Part shown: in pieces, positions 36,008 through 47,255 of the stretch
How positions within the stretch are numbered: the first letter of the stretch is position 1
Layout: the number at the start of each line of letters is the position of its first letter
Assembly (NCBI RefSeq): GCF_007830515.1
Contig: NZ_VLKT01000015.1
Coordinates: 1 to 64,000 of the forward strand
Direction: 5' to 3'
DNA length: 64,000 nt
Source of the DNA: Mesorhizobium tianshanense
GTDB lineage: Bacteria > Pseudomonadota > Alphaproteobacteria > Rhizobiales > Rhizobiaceae
Made by a program: the position numbers and the translations under genes
Notes under the pieces: generated by a model
Database searches by the model: none
What the model was told of the DNA's origin: nothing
Seen by the model: the letters and a program-made list of their open reading frames with translations, nothing else

Positions 36008-36023
36008 TTAACAAAGTGTTAAC
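36008..36023. promoter_or_regulatory. CtrA-binding box
   Basis: TTAA-CAAAGTG-TTAAC matches the full CtrA consensus TTAA-N7-TTAAC. It lies 42 bp before the chosen start of the PAS histidine kinase gene, in the promoter region shared with the phasin gene. Confidence 0.65.
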
Positions 36024-36064
36024 TGCAAACTGCCGGCTCCGTGCCAAGAGGGTTCGCCAAGCGC

Positions 36065-39000
36065 ATGCCGTCCGAAAACTACTCTTTCCTCGACGTCGCC
36101 GTGCTCGACGAGGTCCGCCAGCGCTTTGCCGCCGGCAACGCGATCGCCCTTCTGTCGGCAGACCTCGAACAGGTGATCTGGGCCAACGGACCAGGGGCAG
36201 CGGTGTTCGGCTACCCCGACATCGAGGCCATCATAGGCGCCTCGACAGGGTTGCCGCTGATCGTCAGGCGCCAGATTATGGCGACAGGCGGTTTTCCACA
36301 GATCGGCCGCGACCGCGCCATCACGATCCGGTTGGCGACCGGCCTGACCAGCCGCGCGGTTGGCTTTCTGGCCAGCGCGGTGACGATGCCGGACGGCGAA
36401 AACGCGATCATGCTGGCGGTGCCGGCGGCGCAGACCGGCTCGCGCAGCGCCGCCGAGATCGCCGCTCGAGCCATCAGCGGCTTTACCGAAGACAGTCACT
36501 TCATCGCCTTCGTCGACGCCAAGGGCAATATCGAGGCCGCTTCGGATGGCTTTTCGGCGCTCGGCATCTTGCCCGAGACGCTGGTGGCGCTTGTGGCCGA
36601 TGTGGCGAACGAGAGCGACCGTATCGTCAAGCGCCTCGTTCCAGGCGGCACCACTTCCTATCCGGCCGGTCTTGCCCGGCTGACGGATGAACGGCACCTG
36701 CTGGTGGTGATCGACGAGGACCAGCTCGATGCCGAAGCCACTGCCGGCGAGCGCGACGCGGAGACGGAAACCGGCACCGATACAGCAGCGGCGGATGCCG
36801 CAGTCCAGCCAGAAGCAGTTCAGGACAACGTGCCGACAACGACAGTCGCGGAAATCGCTCCATCGGCCGTCGAAGACATCTCGGCATCGGCGGAGCACGG
36901 CATTTCCGATGTGGCCGAGGAGAGCCCCGACGCGGCCGGCGGACCGCCCGCGCAGCATGACCATTGGTATTTCAGTCCCGACGAGGATGAGGCGCCGGAC
37001 CAGCCGTACGCGTCCAGGGATGTCGAGGCGCCGGCCGTGTCGGATGCATCGGCGGAAAATACCGTACAAGAGGCCCCAGCGGCCGCCTCCCCGGCCGAAC
37101 GCCGCATACCGGCGATCGACCGCGCGGCTCCCCCGCTGCGTTTCGTCTGGCGCACCGACGCCGAGGGCAGGTTCAGCGCCCTGTCGCTGGAATTCGCGAA
37201 GATCGTCGGCAAGCCTGCCGCCGATGTGATCGGCCGGCGCTTCAGGGACGTCGCGGCCACGTTCGGCCTCGATGCGTCCGGCGAGATCGCCGGCCTGCTC
37301 GACCGGCGCGACACCTGGTCCGGCCGCTCCGTGCTGTGGCCGGTGGCCGGCACCGATTTCAAGATACCCGTCGATCTGGCGGCGCTGCCCGTCTACGGCC
37401 GCAGCCGCGCCTTCGAAGGTTTTCGCGGCTTCGGCGTTGCCCGTACCGGTGATGCGGTGGCCGATCCGGAAGCGATCGGGATGGCACTTGTCCCCAATGG
37501 TGCGGCGCCCGCAGCCGTCGAGCCGGAGGTCACGGAGACAGCGCCCGAAGCGCCCGAGGAAACCGACGATCCGTTCAAGGGCGAGGTGCCGGCGCTGACC
37601 ATCGTGCCGAAGCCGGAACGGCGTTTTGCCGACAAGGTGATCCGGCTGGCGGAGCACAGGCAGCCGGCCAACGACAAGGGGCTGTCGACGCTGGAACGCA
37701 GCGCATTCCGTGAGATCGGCGAGCGGCTCAAGAGGGACAGCACAACCCCGGCCGAAAAGCCCGATGCCGAAAAGCCGGCAGGACCGGCTGCGGCGGAATC
37801 GACCGAAAGCGATGCCGAAGACGAGAAGGATGTCGCAAGGCTCGACGGCGAGCAGCCGGAAGCAACGGTGCCCGACATCTCAGGCTCGCTGCTCGACTAC
37901 GCCGACCGGGACGATGCCGCCGACACCGGCGACGGTGCGCCGGTTTCCGAGCCGGACGAGGCGACGCTGGAAGTCGCTGAACCGATGGACACGGACAGCC
38001 GATCGACCGCCGTCGAAGACGACGACTCGATGACGGTCGCCGATTTCCGCGACGCGGAAGACAGCGAGGACTGGGCGCGGTCCGATGACGAGATCCGTCT
38101 CTCAACCGATGACATCGGCGATGCCGGTGACGTGGAGCCGGCGCCCGTCGAGCGGCCGCGCCTGCAGGTGCCGCCGCTCAAGCTCGAAGGGTTCGTGCCA
38201 TCGGCTTTTTCGGCGGGAGACGACAACAAGGCTCCGGATATCTCTATCCTCGGCAAGCTGCCGGTGCCCCTGCTCATCCATTCTGGCGACGACCTCCATT
38301 ACGCGAATGAGGAATTCCTCAGCCTGACCGGCTATGACACGCTCGACGATCTGGAGGATGCCGGTGGCCTCGGCGCGCTGTTTGCCGATCCTTACGACGA
38401 CAGCGCTTCCGACGGAACCGATCACGCGTTGCGGTTGAAGGCGCGTGACGGCCAGGAGTTCCCGATCGAGGCCATTCTGCGCTCGGTTCCGTGGCGTGGC
38501 GGCAAGGCGCTGATGCTGGTCGTGCGCCGGTCCGGCGACGACGACGCACCAATTCCGCACGGTGCCGCCGACGACCAGACGCAGCCGGACGTTTCCGAGC
38601 TCAAGGCACGCATCGGCGAGATGCGCACCATCATCGACACCGCGACCGACGGCGTCGTGCTGATCGGCCGTGACGGAACGATCCGCTCGATCAGCCGCCC
38701 GGCGGAAGCGCTGTTCGGTTTCGACAGCGACGAGGTTACCGGCAAGCCCTTCGTCTCGCTGTTTGCGATCGAAAGCCAGCGCGCGGCGCGAGACTATCTC
38801 GACGGACTGTCCGAGCCCGGCGTGGCGAGCGTGCTCAACGACGGCCGCGAGGTGATCGGACGCGAGGCGCAGGGGCGCTTCATTCCGCTGTTCATGACCA
38901 TCGGCAGCCTGCCCAACGACAGCGGGTTCTGCGCGGTGGTGCGCGACATCACCCAGTGGAAGCGGGCCGAAGAGGATCTGACCCAGGCGCGCGCGGTGGC

Positions 39001-39718
39001 CGAACGCGCGTCGTCGCAGAAGACCGACTTCCTCGCCCGCATCAGCCACGAGATCCGCACGCCGCTCAACGCCATCATCGGGTTTTCCGAGTTGATGGTC
39101 GACGAGAAATTCGGGCCGGTCGCCAATGACCGCTACCGTGACTATCTGCGCGACATCAACCGGTCGGGCAACCATGTGCTCGACCTGGTCAACGACCTGC
39201 TCGACATTTCGAAGATCGAGGCCGGCCAGCAGGAGATGGCCTATGAGGCTGTGTCGCTCAACGACACGCTGGCCGAGACGGTGGCGATGATGCAGCCGCA
39301 GGCCAACCGCGAACGTGTCATCATCCGCTCCAGCTTCGCCTCACGGCTGCCGGAAGTGGTGGCCGATCTGCGCAGCGTGCGCCAGATCGCGCTGAACATC
39401 CTGTCGAATGCCATCCGCTACACGCAGGCCGGCGGCCAGGTGATCGTATCGACAGCCTACGAGATCTCCGGCGACGTCGTGATGCGCGTGCGCGACACGG
39501 GCATCGGCATGAGCCAGTCCGAGATCGAACAGGCGCTCAAGCCGTTCAAGCAGATCAACGCGCTGAAGCGCGGGCGCGGCGACGGCACCGGCCTCGGGCT
39601 GCCGCTGACCAAGGCCATGGTCGAGGCGAACCGTGCCCGGTTCACCATCAACTCGACGCCCGGCGAGGGCACCCTGGTCGAAGTCGCCTTTCCATCAACC
39701 CGCGTGCTCGCTGAATAA
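36065..39718 (+). CDS. PAS-domain sensor histidine kinase, PleC/PdhS/CbrA-like
   Basis: A 1217-aa soluble kinase. After an N-terminal PAS-like part (residues 10-210), residues about 225-330 and 480-690 are acidic, Ala/Glu/Asp-rich and probably disordered. PAS-like segments recur near 350 (LRFVWRTDAEGRFSALSLEF), 740 (LGKLPVPLLIHSGDDLHYAN) and 860 (TIIDTATDGVVLIGRDGTIR). HisKA follows with SHEIRTPLNAIIGFSELM, and HATPase_c ends the chain (RDTGIGM, GTGLGLPLTKAMVE). There is no receiver domain or membrane segment. The H-box resembles the DivK-linked kinases PleC, PdhS and CbrA of Rhizobiales. ATG 36065 was preferred over 36041 because AGGG lies in suitable range. A CtrA box lies just upstream. 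Confidence 0.85.
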   Translation: MPSENYSFLDVAVLDEVRQRFAAGNAIALLSADLEQVIWANGPGAAVFGYPDIEAIIGASTGLPLIVRRQIMATGGFPQIGRDRAITIRLATGLTSRAVGFLASAVTMPDGENAIMLAVPAAQTGSRSAAEIAARAISGFTEDSHFIAFVDAKGNIEAASDGFSALGILPETLVALVADVANESDRIVKRLVPGGTTSYPAGLARLTDERHLLVVIDEDQLDAEATAGERDAETETGTDTAAADAAVQPEAVQDNVPTTTVAEIAPSAVEDISASAEHGISDVAEESPDAAGGPPAQHDHWYFSPDEDEAPDQPYASRDVEAPAVSDASAENTVQEAPAAASPAERRIPAIDRAAPPLRFVWRTDAEGRFSALSLEFAKIVGKPAADVIGRRFRDVAATFGLDASGEIAGLLDRRDTWSGRSVLWPVAGTDFKIPVDLAALPVYGRSRAFEGFRGFGVARTGDAVADPEAIGMALVPNGAAPAAVEPEVTETAPEAPEETDDPFKGEVPALTIVPKPERRFADKVIRLAEHRQPANDKGLSTLERSAFREIGERLKRDSTTPAEKPDAEKPAGPAAAESTESDAEDEKDVARLDGEQPEATVPDISGSLLDYADRDDAADTGDGAPVSEPDEATLEVAEPMDTDSRSTAVEDDDSMTVADFRDAEDSEDWARSDDEIRLSTDDIGDAGDVEPAPVERPRLQVPPLKLEGFVPSAFSAGDDNKAPDISILGKLPVPLLIHSGDDLHYANEEFLSLTGYDTLDDLEDAGGLGALFADPYDDSASDGTDHALRLKARDGQEFPIEAILRSVPWRGGKALMLVVRRSGDDDAPIPHGAADDQTQPDVSELKARIGEMRTIIDTATDGVVLIGRDGTIRSISRPAEALFGFDSDEVTGKPFVSLFAIESQRAARDYLDGLSEPGVASVLNDGREVIGREAQGRFIPLFMTIGSLPNDSGFCAVVRDITQWKRAEEDLTQARAVAERASSQKTDFLARISHEIRTPLNAIIGFSELMVDEKFGPVANDRYRDYLRDINRSGNHVLDLVNDLLDISKIEAGQQEMAYEAVSLNDTLAETVAMMQPQANRERVIIRSSFASRLPEVVADLRSVRQIALNILSNAIRYTQAGGQVIVSTAYEISGDVVMRVRDTGIGMSQSEIEQALKPFKQINALKRGRGDGTGLGLPLTKAMVEANRARFTINSTPGEGTLVEVAFPSTRVLAE

Positions 39719-39722
39719 AGAA

Positions 39723-39744
39723 AAGGCGTCCAACCGGACGCCTT
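39723..39744 (+). terminator. Hairpin terminator behind the histidine kinase
   Basis: AAGGCGTCC-AACC-GGACGCCTT, a perfect 9-bp stem 5 bp after the kinase stop. The T-run is short (TT), so its strength is uncertain. Confidence 0.65.
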
Positions 39745-40128
39745 GAATGATAGGATTGCTGTCACAACGGGGGCTTGAGCGAATTCAGATCCTCTGGGGA
39801 ATTCGAGGAACGGGATTTCTCCCTCAAGTTACGCACGACTATCGACGTCGGCCCTTAACAAAACCTTACCGGCGCCGCGGAAAATTTACCAATGTGTACC
39901 ACTCATGAAATCTAGGTAAATTCGAGCGAGATATTTTGTTAACCATGCTGAAGCGCCCATCGCTTCGTCATCATGGGCGGAGAGCAAGGAGCGGAGCGAC
40001 GCAGCGCAGACCTCCGGGATGACGAAGTTGAGGGGCTTCGGCCAATCTCGAACGTTTGCGATGGTTCACTCAACGAACCATGAAACCAAACAGGCCTGCA
40101 ACCTGTCAAAGTTACTCACTTCGAGGAA
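39745..40128. other. Gap between convergent genes with a CtrA-like site and a repeat
   Basis: No gene is seen. TTAA-CAAAACC-TTACC (39855-39870) resembles a CtrA box with one mismatch. AATTTACC (39883-39890) faces GGTAAATT (39915-39922). From 39968 to 40027 a CTTCGTCATC...GGATGACGAAG palindrome encloses GGAGCGGAGCGACGC, a type of short repeat also hinted at near 22478. Confidence 0.5.
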
Positions 40129-42114
<1,986 letters not shown>

Positions 42115-42325
42115 ATCGTTCCTCCTTAAAACGCGCCGCGTATGGCATCGCTTATGCATATCGCAGCGCAGCAGAGCAAGATTTTGTTCGGCCGACCCGA
42201 CGCGGATGTGCGCAAATGCCATCGCGGGGCCATAAAGACTTGAAATGCGTCGGCCCTAAGTCGTAGTGACGACTGAGTTACACCCGCCGGGCGATTTTTG
42301 TCGGAATGGAAGCATACGGGGCGAC

Positions 42326-44176
42326 ATGCCATCACCTTTGATCCGGCGCGGAATATGGGCGATCGGCGTTGCCGTGCTCGTCATCGCGCTGGGCGTCGCC
42401 GCCCTGCCGCTCGTTGCCTCGACCCGCATCGTGCGCGACCGCATCGCCTGGGAAATGAGTGCGTGGAGCGGTTTCAGGGTCACCATCGACGGCGCGCCGC
42501 GGATCGAGGTCTGGCCGAATTTTCGGGCCATCCTGACCGACGTGACGCTTTCGCAATGGACAGAGACCGACGCGCCGCCTGTGATCGAAACCGAACGGGT
42601 CGAGGTCAGTCTCTCCGCCATGTCGGCGCTGCGTGGCAACGTGGTGTTTTCGACAGCGCGGCTGATCCGGCCGACAATCAGGGTCCAACGCGCGGCAAAT
42701 GGGTTTTTCCTGCCCGCCCTGCCTTCGGGCGGGCGCATCACGCGTTCCATCGACACTGCTCGCGCCGTGGTCAGCGCCAATCCAGCAAAGCCGGACCTGA
42801 GCAAGCTGCCGGCGGATCCGTTCGGCACCGTGGAGTTCAGGGACGGCCGCGTGGTGACCTCCGTCGATGGCAAGGACGCCGAGATACTGAGCAGCCTGAG
42901 CGGCCAGGCGAACTGGGCCGCGCTGAACAGCAACGCGACGCTGTCGGCGACCGGAATCTGGCGCGGCGAAAGCGTCGCCGTGGATGCCGCATCGCCAAAC
43001 CCGCTGGTGCTGTTTGGGGGAGGTGCTGCGCTGATGACGCTTTCCTTCAAGGCAGCCCCTGCCAGTTTTTCGTTCGACGGCGTGGCCAGCATGTCCGAGA
43101 ACGCCTATTTCGACGGCCAGGCGAAATTTGCCGCACCCTCGCTCAGGCGCCTGCTCGAATGGTCGCGGGCCGGCATCGCGCCGGGCGCGGCAATCGGCTC
43201 GGTCTCCGTTTCCAGCAAGGTCACGGCGACCTCCAGCCGCATTAAATTCGAAAACACCGAGATCGCTCTGGACGACAATCCGGGAATGGGTGCGCTGGAC
43301 TTCTCCTTTGGCGAGGCGCGGCCGGTCATCTCCGGTACGCTCGCCTTCGACACGCTCGACCTGCGGCGGTTTCTCTCCGCCTTCACGCCCCTGGCACCCA
43401 CGAGCGGCACTGGCCCCGGCGAAATCGACACAAGCGTCGCCGACCGGATCAATCTCGATCTCAGACTGTCGGCAGCTCAGGCCACCGCAGGCGCCATCCA
43501 GCTTGCCGAGGTCGCCGCCACCGCCCAGGTCAAGAACGGCCTTGCCGTCTTCGATATTTCCGACGCCTCGGCCTTTGGCGGCAACATCCAGAGCAGCCTT
43601 CGTTTCGACCGCAAGCCAGGAGGCACGCAGGTCGAGATCAGGCTGCTCGCCTCCGACATCGACGGCGGCGCTTTTGGCACCGCAGCCGGGATGACGCGAC
43701 TGGTGCCGATCGGCACGGGAACGGTTTCGGTCATCCTCAAGGGACCGGGCAGAACCTGGGATTCCATTTTCGAAAACGCCGACGGCTCGGTTTCGGCAAA
43801 ATTCGGCAAGGGCGCATTGAGCCGGCTCAACCTGCCGGCGTTTCTCAAACACACCGAACAGGGCGGATTCTTCGCGCTCGACGATGTCTCCGACGGAACG
43901 CTGCCGATCGACGGAGCCGAACTCAAGGCCAATATTTCGAACGGCGTGGCGAAGATCGAGAAGGCCGAAGCCATTTCGGCGCAGTACAAGGTCTGGCTTT
44001 CCGGCATCGCCTCCTATGGCGGACGAGGGCTGGCGCTGTCCGGCGGTATCATTCAGGCGGGCCAAGCGGCCACGCAGACGAATGACCAGGGTCCCAACCA
44101 GTCTTCGTTCTTCGTCGGCGGGACATGGAGCACGCCGTTCATCTCGCCGATAAGCCGCGGGATTTCCGTACAGTAG
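42326..44176 (+). CDS. AsmA family envelope protein
   Basis: A 616-aa protein with one N-terminal membrane anchor (residues 8-28, GIWAIGVAVLVIALGVAALP) and a long periplasmic part. The segment after the anchor (VRDRIAWEMSAWSGFRVTID) and the C-terminal beta-rich half with ASDIDGGAFGTAAGMTRLV and FALDDVSDGTLPIDGAELKA match AsmA-like proteins, thought to handle lipid transport or outer-membrane assembly. ATG 42326 puts the anchor at the start. It is divergent from the acetoacetyl-CoA synthetase gene. Confidence 0.9.
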   Translation: MPSPLIRRGIWAIGVAVLVIALGVAALPLVASTRIVRDRIAWEMSAWSGFRVTIDGAPRIEVWPNFRAILTDVTLSQWTETDAPPVIETERVEVSLSAMSALRGNVVFSTARLIRPTIRVQRAANGFFLPALPSGGRITRSIDTARAVVSANPAKPDLSKLPADPFGTVEFRDGRVVTSVDGKDAEILSSLSGQANWAALNSNATLSATGIWRGESVAVDAASPNPLVLFGGGAALMTLSFKAAPASFSFDGVASMSENAYFDGQAKFAAPSLRRLLEWSRAGIAPGAAIGSVSVSSKVTATSSRIKFENTEIALDDNPGMGALDFSFGEARPVISGTLAFDTLDLRRFLSAFTPLAPTSGTGPGEIDTSVADRINLDLRLSAAQATAGAIQLAEVAATAQVKNGLAVFDISDASAFGGNIQSSLRFDRKPGGTQVEIRLLASDIDGGAFGTAAGMTRLVPIGTGTVSVILKGPGRTWDSIFENADGSVSAKFGKGALSRLNLPAFLKHTEQGGFFALDDVSDGTLPIDGAELKANISNGVAKIEKAEAISAQYKVWLSGIASYGGRGLALSGGIIQAGQAATQTNDQGPNQSSFFVGGTWSTPFISPISRGISVQ

Positions 44177-44242
44177 GCAACGAAGCCGCCGCGGTCGTCG
44201 TCGGAAGCGCTTCCCGGCGGCCTGCAGCCGCCGTCCCTTTCG

Positions 44243-45061
44243 TCATCCCCGCTGAGCGGCTTGCTCATCGCGCTGGCGCTGCACCTCGCGACGCTTGTTG
44301 GCGAGCGAAGCGATGATGACCCCAACCGCCACGACCGCGATCAGGATGGTGCAGGCGGCGTTGATCTCCGGCGTCACACCGAGACGAACCTGGCTGTAGA
44401 TCTTCATCGGCAGCGTGGTGGCGCCAGGCCCCGAGGTGAAGCTGGCGATGACCAGATCGTCGAGCGACAAGGTGAACGCCAGCATCCAGCCAGACACGAT
44501 CGCCGGCATGATGACAGGCAGCGTGATCTGGAAAAAGGTCTTCACCGGCGGGGCGCCAAGATCCATCGCGGCCTCTTCCAGCGAGCGGTCGAACGTCATC
44601 AGGCGCGATTGCACGACTACGGCGACGAAGCACATGGTCAAGGTGATGTGGGCAAGCGTGACGGTGAGAAAGCCGCGGTCGAGGCCGACGGCGACGAAGA
44701 GCAGCAGCAGCGACAGGCCGGTGATGACTTCCGGCATGACCAGCGGCGCAAAGACCATGCCGGAAAACAGCATCCGGCCCTTGAAGCGCGTGTAGCGCGT
44801 CAAGGTGAGAGCCGCCAACGTGCCGAGCACGGTCGCCACGGTGGCCGAGATGACGGCGACGCGGGCCGTTACCCAGGTGGCGTCCATAAGGCCCTGGTTG
44901 TGGAACAGCGAGACATACCATTTGGTCGAGAAGCCGCCCCAGACGGTGACCAGTTTCGATTCGTTGAAGGAGAAGACGACGAGCAGAACGATCGGCAGGT
45001 AAAGAAAGGCAAAGCCCAGCACGATCGACGTGATGTTGAAACGGCTCCAGGTCGGGTTCAT
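44243..45061 (-). CDS. potI: Putrescine/spermidine ABC transporter permease 2
   Basis: A 272-aa inner-membrane permease with six hydrophobic helices and the EAA loop (EEAAMDLGAPPVKTFFQITL). It pairs with PotH to form the channel. ATG 45061 overlaps the potH stop by 4 nt (ATGA). It is the last gene of potFGHI, all on the minus strand, and ends in a basic tail (ANKRREVQRQRDEQAAQRG). Assignment to PotI rather than YdcV/PotC rests on the companion PotF and PotG. Confidence 0.93.
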   Translation of the reverse strand: MNPTWSRFNITSIVLGFAFLYLPIVLLVVFSFNESKLVTVWGGFSTKWYVSLFHNQGLMDATWVTARVAVISATVATVLGTLAALTLTRYTRFKGRMLFSGMVFAPLVMPEVITGLSLLLLFVAVGLDRGFLTVTLAHITLTMCFVAVVVQSRLMTFDRSLEEAAMDLGAPPVKTFFQITLPVIMPAIVSGWMLAFTLSLDDLVIASFTSGPGATTLPMKIYSQVRLGVTPEINAACTILIAVVAVGVIIASLANKRREVQRQRDEQAAQRG

Positions 45062-46032
45062 TTGTCCTGCTCCTGGGCGCGGGCCTGGGCCCGCTGGAAG
45101 AGCATGATCGGCACGATCAGCAGCAAAAGCAGGATGACGGCGACGGCCGACGACACCGGCCAGTCGCGATTGGCGAAGAACTCGTTCCACAGCGTCTTGC
45201 CGATCATCAGCGTCTGCGACCCGCCGAGCAGGTCGGGAATGACGAACTCGCCGACGGCAGGAATGAACACCAGGAGGCAGCCGGCGATGACGCCGGGCAG
45301 CGACAGCGGAAAGGTGATCTTCCAGAAGGCGCTGGTCGGCGGGCAACCGAGATCCTTGGCCGCCTCGATCAGCGAGTAATCCATTTTCTCGAGGGCGGAG
45401 TAGAGCGGCAGCACCATGAACGGCAAATAGGAATAGACGATGCCGATGAAGATCGCCGTGTAGGTGTTGAGGATGATCAGCGGCTGGTTGATGACGCCGC
45501 TGGCGAGCAGCAGCTGGTTGAGCAGCCCCTCGGGCTTGAGGATGCCGATCCAGGCGTAGACACGGATCAGGAACGAGGTCCAGAACGGCAGGATCACCAG
45601 CATCAGCAAAGTCGGGCGGAGCGTCGCCGGCGCGCGGGCCATGCCATAGGCGATCGGGTAGCCGACAAGCAATGTCAGCACCGTCGAAATGGCGGCGACG
45701 ATGACGCTCGTGACATAGGCGTTGACGTAGAGCGCGTCCTGCGTCAGCCAAGTGTAATTGTCGATGCTGAGCTGTTTCAGCTGATCGAGAAGACCGGAAA
45801 GGCCATCGCCGAAGCCAAGCACCGGGGTGTAGGGCGGTATGGCGATCGCCGTCTGCGACAGCGAAATCTTGAAGACGATGACGAACGGAATGAGGAAGAA
45901 GAAGACCAGCCAGAGATACGGGATGATGATGACGAGGCGGCCAACGAAGGCCTCTCCCAGTCTGGCCAGGGCGGATTTGCCCGCATCGGCGGCCGAGGAG
46001 GTTGTTGCAGCGGTGACAGCGGCATTCGACAT
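45058..46032 (-). CDS. potH: Putrescine/spermidine ABC transporter permease 1
   Basis: A 324-aa permease. After a polar N-terminus, six hydrophobic helices follow, starting LVIIIPYLWLVFFFLIPFVI. The EAA motif is EAAKDLGCPPTSAFWKITFP. Length and the long periplasmic loop after helix 1 (residues 60-95) match PotH. It overlaps potI by 4 nt and starts 9 nt after the potG stop. Confidence 0.94.
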   Translation of the reverse strand: MSNAAVTAATTSSAADAGKSALARLGEAFVGRLVIIIPYLWLVFFFLIPFVIVFKISLSQTAIAIPPYTPVLGFGDGLSGLLDQLKQLSIDNYTWLTQDALYVNAYVTSVIVAAISTVLTLLVGYPIAYGMARAPATLRPTLLMLVILPFWTSFLIRVYAWIGILKPEGLLNQLLLASGVINQPLIILNTYTAIFIGIVYSYLPFMVLPLYSALEKMDYSLIEAAKDLGCPPTSAFWKITFPLSLPGVIAGCLLVFIPAVGEFVIPDLLGGSQTLMIGKTLWNEFFANRDWPVSSAVAVILLLLLIVPIMLFQRAQARAQEQDK

Positions 46033-46041
46033 GGCTGTCCC

Positions 46042-47181
46042 CTATCGCGTCAGCACGACGCCGGCGTCCGGCCGGAACGACACCCAGGCACGGTCATTCC
46101 AGCTCAGCGGATCCTCGGTGATGCGTGCGGCGTTCATCGTGCTCGCTCGCACCACGTGGCCGTCGTCCAGCCTGACGTGATAGACGGTCATATCGCCGAG
46201 ATAGGCGATATCGTAGACCTCGCCCTCGATGGCGTTGACGGCGCCGTCCGGCTTCTTCGACGACACCTTGATCTTCTCCGGCCTGATCGCGAAGGCGACG
46301 GCCGCGCCAATGGCGGCGTCGCCGGCATTCTCGGTCCGGATGGTGATGCCGTTGCCCGTGTCGATGCTTGCCGCGCCGGCATCGCCACGCGCGATCTTGC
46401 CTTCGAACATGTTGACGTTGCCGACAAAGCCGGCGACGAAACGGGAACCCGGCGCCTCGTAGACTTCCGCCGGCGTCGCCACCTGCATCACCTCGCCCTT
46501 GTCGATGATGGCAATGCGGTCGGCCATGGTCATCGCCTCTTCCTGATCGTGGGTGACGACGACGAAGGTGAGGCCGAGTGACTGCTGGAGGTCCATCAGC
46601 TCGAACTGTGTTTCCTCGCGCAGCTTCTTGTCCAGCGCGCCAAGCGGCTCGTCGAGCAGCAGGACCTTCGGCCGCTTGGCGACCGAGCGGGCAAGTGCGA
46701 CGCGCTGGCGCTGGCCGCCGGACAATTGATGCGGCTTGCGCTTGGCGAACTGCTCAAGCTTGACCAGCTTCAGCATCTCTCCAACGCGCGCCGCGATCTC
46801 GGGCTTCGGCATGCCGTCCTGCTTGAGGCCGAAGGCGATGTTGTTCTCGACCGTCATATGCGGGAACAGTGCGTAGGACTGGAACATCATGTTGACCGGC
46901 CGCCGGTATGGCGGAATGCCGCGCAGATCCTGGCCATCGAGCAGGATGCGGCCGGCGGTCGGCTCCTCGAAGCCGGCGAGCATCCGCAGAAGCGTCGATT
47001 TTCCACAGCCCGACGCGCCGAGCAGGGCAAAGAACTCGCGCTCGAATATGGTCAGCGACAAATTGTTGACGGCGGTGAAGTCACCGAACTTCTTGGTGAC
47101 ATTGTCGAACTGGATGTATGGCTTGGCGTTCGGGTCGTTCCATGGCGCGAAATCCCTGCGGATGCTGCCAAGCGATTTCAT
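46042..47181 (-). CDS. potG: Putrescine/spermidine ABC transporter ATPase
   Basis: A 379-aa ATPase energising PotHI. Walker A is LLGASGCGKSTLLRML, signature HQLSGGQRQRVALARS, Walker B VLLLDEPLGALDKK, switch His in VVVTHDQEEAMTM. A C-terminal TOBE domain (residues 280-370) follows. ATG 47181 with GGAGTGGG upstream was chosen; an ATG 30 bases further upstream is possible. The D-loop and downstream FAVAGFVGNVNMFEG-like segment fit the polyamine subfamily. It follows potF by 74 bp. Confidence 0.94.
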   Translation of the reverse strand: MKSLGSIRRDFAPWNDPNAKPYIQFDNVTKKFGDFTAVNNLSLTIFEREFFALLGASGCGKSTLLRMLAGFEEPTAGRILLDGQDLRGIPPYRRPVNMMFQSYALFPHMTVENNIAFGLKQDGMPKPEIAARVGEMLKLVKLEQFAKRKPHQLSGGQRQRVALARSVAKRPKVLLLDEPLGALDKKLREETQFELMDLQQSLGLTFVVVTHDQEEAMTMADRIAIIDKGEVMQVATPAEVYEAPGSRFVAGFVGNVNMFEGKIARGDAGAASIDTGNGITIRTENAGDAAIGAAVAFAIRPEKIKVSSKKPDGAVNAIEGEVYDIAYLGDMTVYHVRLDDGHVVRASTMNAARITEDPLSWNDRAWVSFRPDAGVVLTR

Positions 47182-47255
47182 GTCCCACTCCGTCTTGCGT
47201 TCCATCCCCAAAAGATCTGACCCCGGCGCACTGCCCCGGGGTCGTTGATTGCCGC

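Noticed and set aside
42332..44065. 577-residue minus-strand frame opposite the AsmA gene
   Set aside because: Composition and lack of motifs indicate an antisense artefact of high G+C at third positions.
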